From Christensenella sp. UBA5399 (GTDB lineage Bacteria > Bacillota > Clostridia > Christensenellales > Christensenellaceae), in contig DHOD01000110.1 in the NCBI GenBank assembly GCA_002407725.1, positions 1 through 6,280 of the forward strand: a DNA stretch of 6,280 nt, given 5' to 3'. The position numbers were made by a program, and so were the translations under genes. The notes beneath the pieces are model-generated. The model ran no database searches, was not told the DNA's origin, and saw only the letters and a list, made by a program, of their open reading frames with translations. Numbering within the stretch: the first letter of the stretch is position 1; every line of letters starts with the position of its first letter. This document shows positions 6,269 through 6,280 of this stretch, piece by piece.

Positions 6269-6280
6269 CTATTTTAATCG

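Overview
The window looks like an ordinary chromosomal stretch of a low-to-mid GC Gram-positive anaerobe, most likely Bacillota, class Clostridia (possibly Christensenellales; this is inferred from protein style, strong AGGAGG-type ribosome binding sites and a TTG start, not from any search). It holds four genes, three on the minus strand and one on the plus strand, with short, readable control regions between them. I see no RNA gene, insertion sequence, CRISPR array or phage part.

Left to right: bases 1-1262 (minus) carry nearly all of trigger factor, the ribosome-bound folding chaperone, cut by the window edge a few residues before its end. Bases 1263-1376 hold its promoter region. Bases 1377-3179 (minus) encode a YgiQ-family radical SAM protein. 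A 134-base divergent control region (3180-3313) separates it from a plus-strand class I SAM-dependent methyltransferase (3314-4099). A 206-base convergent gap (4100-4305) contains a strong hairpin that can terminate transcription from both sides. Bases 4306-6171 (minus) encode a secreted, membrane-anchored surface protein with about five tandem domains, an acidic stalk and a C-terminal membrane segment. The last 109 bases hold its promoter and leader.

The four genes do not form an obvious pathway. Trigger factor is housekeeping, YgiQ is widespread but of unknown function, the methyltransferase has no identifiable substrate, and the surface protein is probably strain- or lineage-specific. Each seems to have its own promoter. 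The points most worth a second look are the YgiQ start, which appears to be leaderless (an extended -10 box only a few bases before the ATG and no ribosome binding site), its second conserved cysteine cluster, and the surface protein, whose repeat array ends in a membrane anchor without a sortase signal. I found no convincing undescribed multi-gene system here.
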